The notes beneath the pieces were generated by a model. The model searched no databases and had not been told where the DNA came from. It saw only the letters and a list, made by a program, of their open reading frames with translations. From Actinomycetes bacterium (lineage in GTDB: Bacteria; Actinomycetota; Actinomycetes; Actinomycetales; Cellulomonadaceae), in contig JAFABT010000046.1 in assembly GCA_023425905.1 (NCBI GenBank), positions 1 through 7,279 of the forward strand: a stretch of DNA of 7,279 nucleotides. Reading direction: 5' to 3'. A program made the position numbers and the translations under genes. Below are positions 6,128 through 7,279 of this stretch, in pieces (position 1 is the stretch's first letter; the number at the start of each line of letters is the position of its first letter).

Positions 6128-6811
6128 ATGACTCGGGTGCTGCTGGCTGAAGACGACCAGGCGATTGCCGAGCCTTTGGCACGGGCCCTCACCCGCGAGG
6201 GCTATGAGGTCGACGTGCAAGGCACAGGTCAAGGTGCGATCGACGCGGCGTCAAGCGCTGACCTCGTCGTCCTTGACCTGGGGCTGCCGGACATGGACGG
6301 CCTCGACGTCGCTCGTGCGCTGCGTAACCGCGGCCTCACGACACCGATCCTCGTGCTCACCGCACGTGCGGACGAGGTCGACCTCGTCGTCGGGCTCGAC
6401 GCGGGCGCCGACGACTACGTGACGAAGCCCTTCCGGCTCGCCGAGCTGCTCGCCCGGGTGCGGGCGCTGCTGCGGCGCACGCACGGTGAGGCGATCGACG
6501 AGGACGAGCTGCACGCCCAGAACATCAAGCTCGACGTCGCCGCCCACCGTGCCTTCCAGGGTGAGCGCGAGCTCCACCTCACCGCGAAGGAGTTCGACCT
6601 TCTCCGGGTGCTCGTCGCGGCCGCCGGCACGGTCGTCTCCCGCGAGACCCTCATGCGCGAGGTCTGGGGCGCGGACCCGTCGGGCTCGACGAAGTCCCTC
6701 GACATGCACGTGTCGTGGCTGCGCCGCAAGCTCGGCGACGACGCGAACTCGCCGCGCTACGTCACGACGGTCCGGGGCATGGGCTTCCGCTTCGAGACCG
6801 GGTCGCGCTGA
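6128..6811 (+). CDS. OmpR/PhoB-type winged-helix response regulator
   Basis: This 227-residue DNA-binding regulator is partnered with the sensor kinase that follows it. The receiver domain (2-115) has acidic residues E8, D9 and D10, phospho-acceptor D50 in VVLDLGLPDMDG (47-58), T78 in the VLTAR stretch and K100 in TKPF. The signature AGADDYVTKPF (92-102) is intact. The winged-helix effector domain covers about 128-223, with LTAKEFDLLRVL (151-162), the recognition-helix region SLDMHVSWLRRKLG (190-203) and the wing RYVTTVRGMGFRFE (210-223). The length is standard for the family. The ATG start matches the expected N-terminus (MTRVLLAEDDQ) and lies directly after a leaderless-type promoter. Codon choice in the first 40 or so codons is somewhat less GC-extreme than in the rest. 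The regulon is unknown; related regulators control envelope, phosphate or metal responses, and nothing here decides between them. Confidence 0.97.
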   Translation: MTRVLLAEDDQAIAEPLARALTREGYEVDVQGTGQGAIDAASSADLVVLDLGLPDMDGLDVARALRNRGLTTPILVLTARADEVDLVVGLDAGADDYVTKPFRLAELLARVRALLRRTHGEAIDEDELHAQNIKLDVAAHRAFQGERELHLTAKEFDLLRVLVAAAGTVVSRETLMREVWGADPSGSTKSLDMHVSWLRRKLGDDANSPRYVTTVRGMGFRFETGSR

Positions 6812-6817
6812 CCTCCG

Positions 6818-7279
6818 GTGCGTCGACGGGTCCTCCAAGCGACGGTCGCGGCGGTCACCGTCGCCGTCATCCTCCTCGGCGTGCCGCTCACCTTCATCGG
6901 CGCCCAGATGGTGCGCCAGAACGAGGTCCGGGAGCTGCAGACCCGGGTGACGAGCCTCGCGCGCACCGTGGACGCGCGCCTCGCGGGCGGCGGGGAGCTC
7001 ACGGACGCTGACCTCGACAGCTACGTCGGCGGCGGCAACACGCTGCGGGCCTCGGTCTACGTCATCACGCCCGACGGCACGCGGCTGCACGCGGGCGGCA
7101 CGGCAGCAGGCGCGTCGATCAGCGAGCGGCGCAACACCGAGCAGGGGGCCGTCGTCGTCCTCTTCGTCTCGCGCTGGGACGTGTTCTGGCTGTCCGCGCA
7201 GGCTGTCGCGCTCGTCATCGTCGCGACCCTCGTCGCCTTCGGTGCGGGCATCGCCATGGCCCTGTGGCAGGCCCGGCGG
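6818..7279 (+). CDS. Sensor histidine kinase, N-terminal part, truncated by window edge
   Basis: The gene opens at a GTG 6 nt after the OmpR-type regulator stop, in the same direction, and stays open for 154 codons to the right edge. The visible part starts MRRRVLQATVAAVTVAVILL. A positively charged N-terminus leads into a transmembrane segment at about 10-30, followed by an extracytoplasmic stretch of about 90 residues (31-120) containing the strand-like SVYVITPDGTRLHAG (79-93). A second transmembrane segment follows at about 124-149, ending in basic residues (QARR). This two-segment layout is that of classical HAMP-containing kinases; the HAMP, HisKA and HATPase domains would lie beyond the edge, so the kinase call rests on context and topology. 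There is no convincing Shine-Dalgarno sequence, and translation is probably coupled to the preceding gene. Confidence 0.85.
   Translation, partial: MRRRVLQATVAAVTVAVILLGVPLTFIGAQMVRQNEVRELQTRVTSLARTVDARLAGGGELTDADLDSYVGGGNTLRASVYVITPDGTRLHAGGTAAGASISERRNTEQGAVVVLFVSRWDVFWLSAQAVALVIVATLVAFGAGIAMALWQARR

Overview
The window is very GC-rich, with coding regions dominated by G or C in third codon positions and frequent GTG starts. This fits a high-GC actinobacterium. The family mix (NarL-type two-component system next to a MacB-like ABC exporter, an FHA-type protein with a ubiquitin-like N-terminus, leaderless TAnnnT promoters) would suit the Micrococcales, for example a Cellulomonas-like organism. 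That genus-level guess is weak inference.

Layout. Reading leftwards on the minus strand from about position 6000 there is a five-gene run. It starts with a membrane sensor histidine kinase (4724-5989) and its LuxR/NarL-type response regulator (4008-4709). After a 141-nt gap come an ABC ATPase (3030-3866) and a ten-segment FtsX/MacB-type permease (439-3030) that overlap by one base. After an 87-nt structured gap comes the start of a protein whose visible end resembles an FHA protein, possibly FtsK/EccC-like; it is cut by the left edge (1-351). Rightwards on the plus strand, beginning 138 nt from the kinase start, lie an OmpR/PhoB-type response regulator (6128-6811) and a sensor kinase cut by the right edge (6818-7279). 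Two unrelated two-component systems therefore stand back to back.

How it probably works. The NarL-type kinase and regulator most likely control the adjacent ABC exporter, as in many actinobacterial envelope-stress or antimicrobial-peptide loci. The exporter substrate cannot be read from sequence. The OmpR-type pair is a separate system that shares only the promoter region.

The protein-coding content is conventional. The least ordinary signals are non-coding. One is a long, nearly perfect hairpin holding the Shine-Dalgarno sequence in its loop and the start codon of the leftmost gene in its stem, with an alternative upstream hairpin that would compete with it. The second is a divergent promoter region in which both genes look leaderless. 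The third is a structured leader in front of the ABC operon. I found no RNA genes, CRISPR array, insertion sequence or phage gene, and no clear evidence for a wholly new system.
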